NCBI GenBank assembly: GCA_030068145.1
Contig: JAPJBO010000073.1
Coordinates: forward strand, 28,501 to 92,500
Origin: Diplonema papillatum
Lineage: Eukaryota; Euglenozoa; Diplonemea; Diplonemida; Diplonemidae
Length of the DNA stretch: 64,000 bases
Direction: 5' to 3'
This document shows, piece by piece, positions 64,000 through 64,000 of this stretch. The notes under the pieces were generated by a model. The model saw only the letters and a list, made by a program, of their open reading frames with translations, ran no database searches and was not told where the DNA came from. The first letter of the stretch is position 1. The number at the start of each line of letters is the position of its first letter. The translations under genes were made by a program, and so were the position numbers.

Positions 64000-64000
64000 C

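Larger units (their letters stand above)
62213..64000 (-). mobile_element. VIPER/TATE/Ngaro-like (DIRS order) retroelement, 3' end
   Basis: In minus-strand order: RT-RNase H ORF (63999-62959), repeat B1 (62986-62710), spacer A2 (62709-62490), repeat B2 (62489-62213), then (CTA)n. B1 and B2 are 277 bp and appear identical, offset by 497. This is the B1-A2-B2 arrangement of split direct repeats in tyrosine-recombinase retroelements. The model predicts that A2 recurs as A1 at the 5' end beyond the window, and that a tyrosine recombinase lies upstream of the RT. Confidence 0.75.

Overview
The window reads as nuclear DNA of a diplonemid-type euglenozoan. Three lines of evidence point this way. (1) Positions 14768-14806 hold a 39-nt spliced-leader-like exon that ends CAGTTTCTGTATTTTATTG, is followed directly by a GT donor and then by a strong hairpin. 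This is the layout of an SL RNA gene, and the exon resembles the diplonemid spliced leader as I remember it. (2) The protein genes are GC3-rich and split by canonical GT-AG introns, unlike kinetoplastid genes. (3) The right edge carries an RT-RNase H polyprotein end with split direct repeats, the layout of tyrosine-recombinase (VIPER/TATE/Ngaro-like) retroelements. Protein-coding exons are a small minority of the window. The rest is repeats, transposon remnants, partial exon copies and scattered 18S rRNA pieces.

Genes, left to right. A kinesin-3-like motor (minus, 4037 to beyond base 1, three exons in consistent phase). A double-propeller WD40/solenoid protein that I assign to the TSET complex (TTRAY1/TWD40-2-like; minus, 23429 to 11133, five phase-consistent exons, 3' end not found). 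A 186-191 aa charged protein (minus, 26603-26028). A mitochondrial-type membrane protein (minus, 38952-28852, five phase-consistent exons, the first only 42 nt). The last two exons of a FYVE-like zinc-finger protein (plus, 42511-42861). The 3' exon of a basic protein (minus, 53245-52847). Two tandem copies of a Cys/His-rich basic ORF (minus, 54556-55966). The acidic 5' exon of another gene (minus, 58563-58188). The end of a VIPER/DIRS-like retroelement (minus, 63999-62213). Almost all host genes are on the minus strand, as expected for a directional polycistronic cluster.

Mobile DNA. The most striking item is an intact-looking 4.5-kb element (34222-38737) lying inside intron 1 of the mitochondrial gene. 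It has long terminal inverted repeats, flanking TA dinucleotides and two intact ORFs (328 aa, and 662 aa with C2H2 fingers). I cannot place it in a known transposase family. A second element (4913-7784) shares its TA|CACGGTG ends, and a 158-bp deletion derivative sits at 44522-44679. Other TA-flanked G-rich elements, a fold-back MITE, a tRNA-derived SINE and several dispersed families (called A, B, D, E, F, G, H, I, J below) fill the remainder.

A recurring theme is that host exons have partial copies of themselves nearby, usually on the 5' side and usually including the splice-acceptor side of the exon (kinesin exon 2, TSET exons 1 and 5, the FYVE last exon, the 26-kb gene). A second theme is that at least five fragments of 18S rRNA, from different parts of the molecule and in both orientations, are scattered through the window. 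Exon boundaries were deduced by eye from GT/AG signals, phase continuity and codon use. No search was run.
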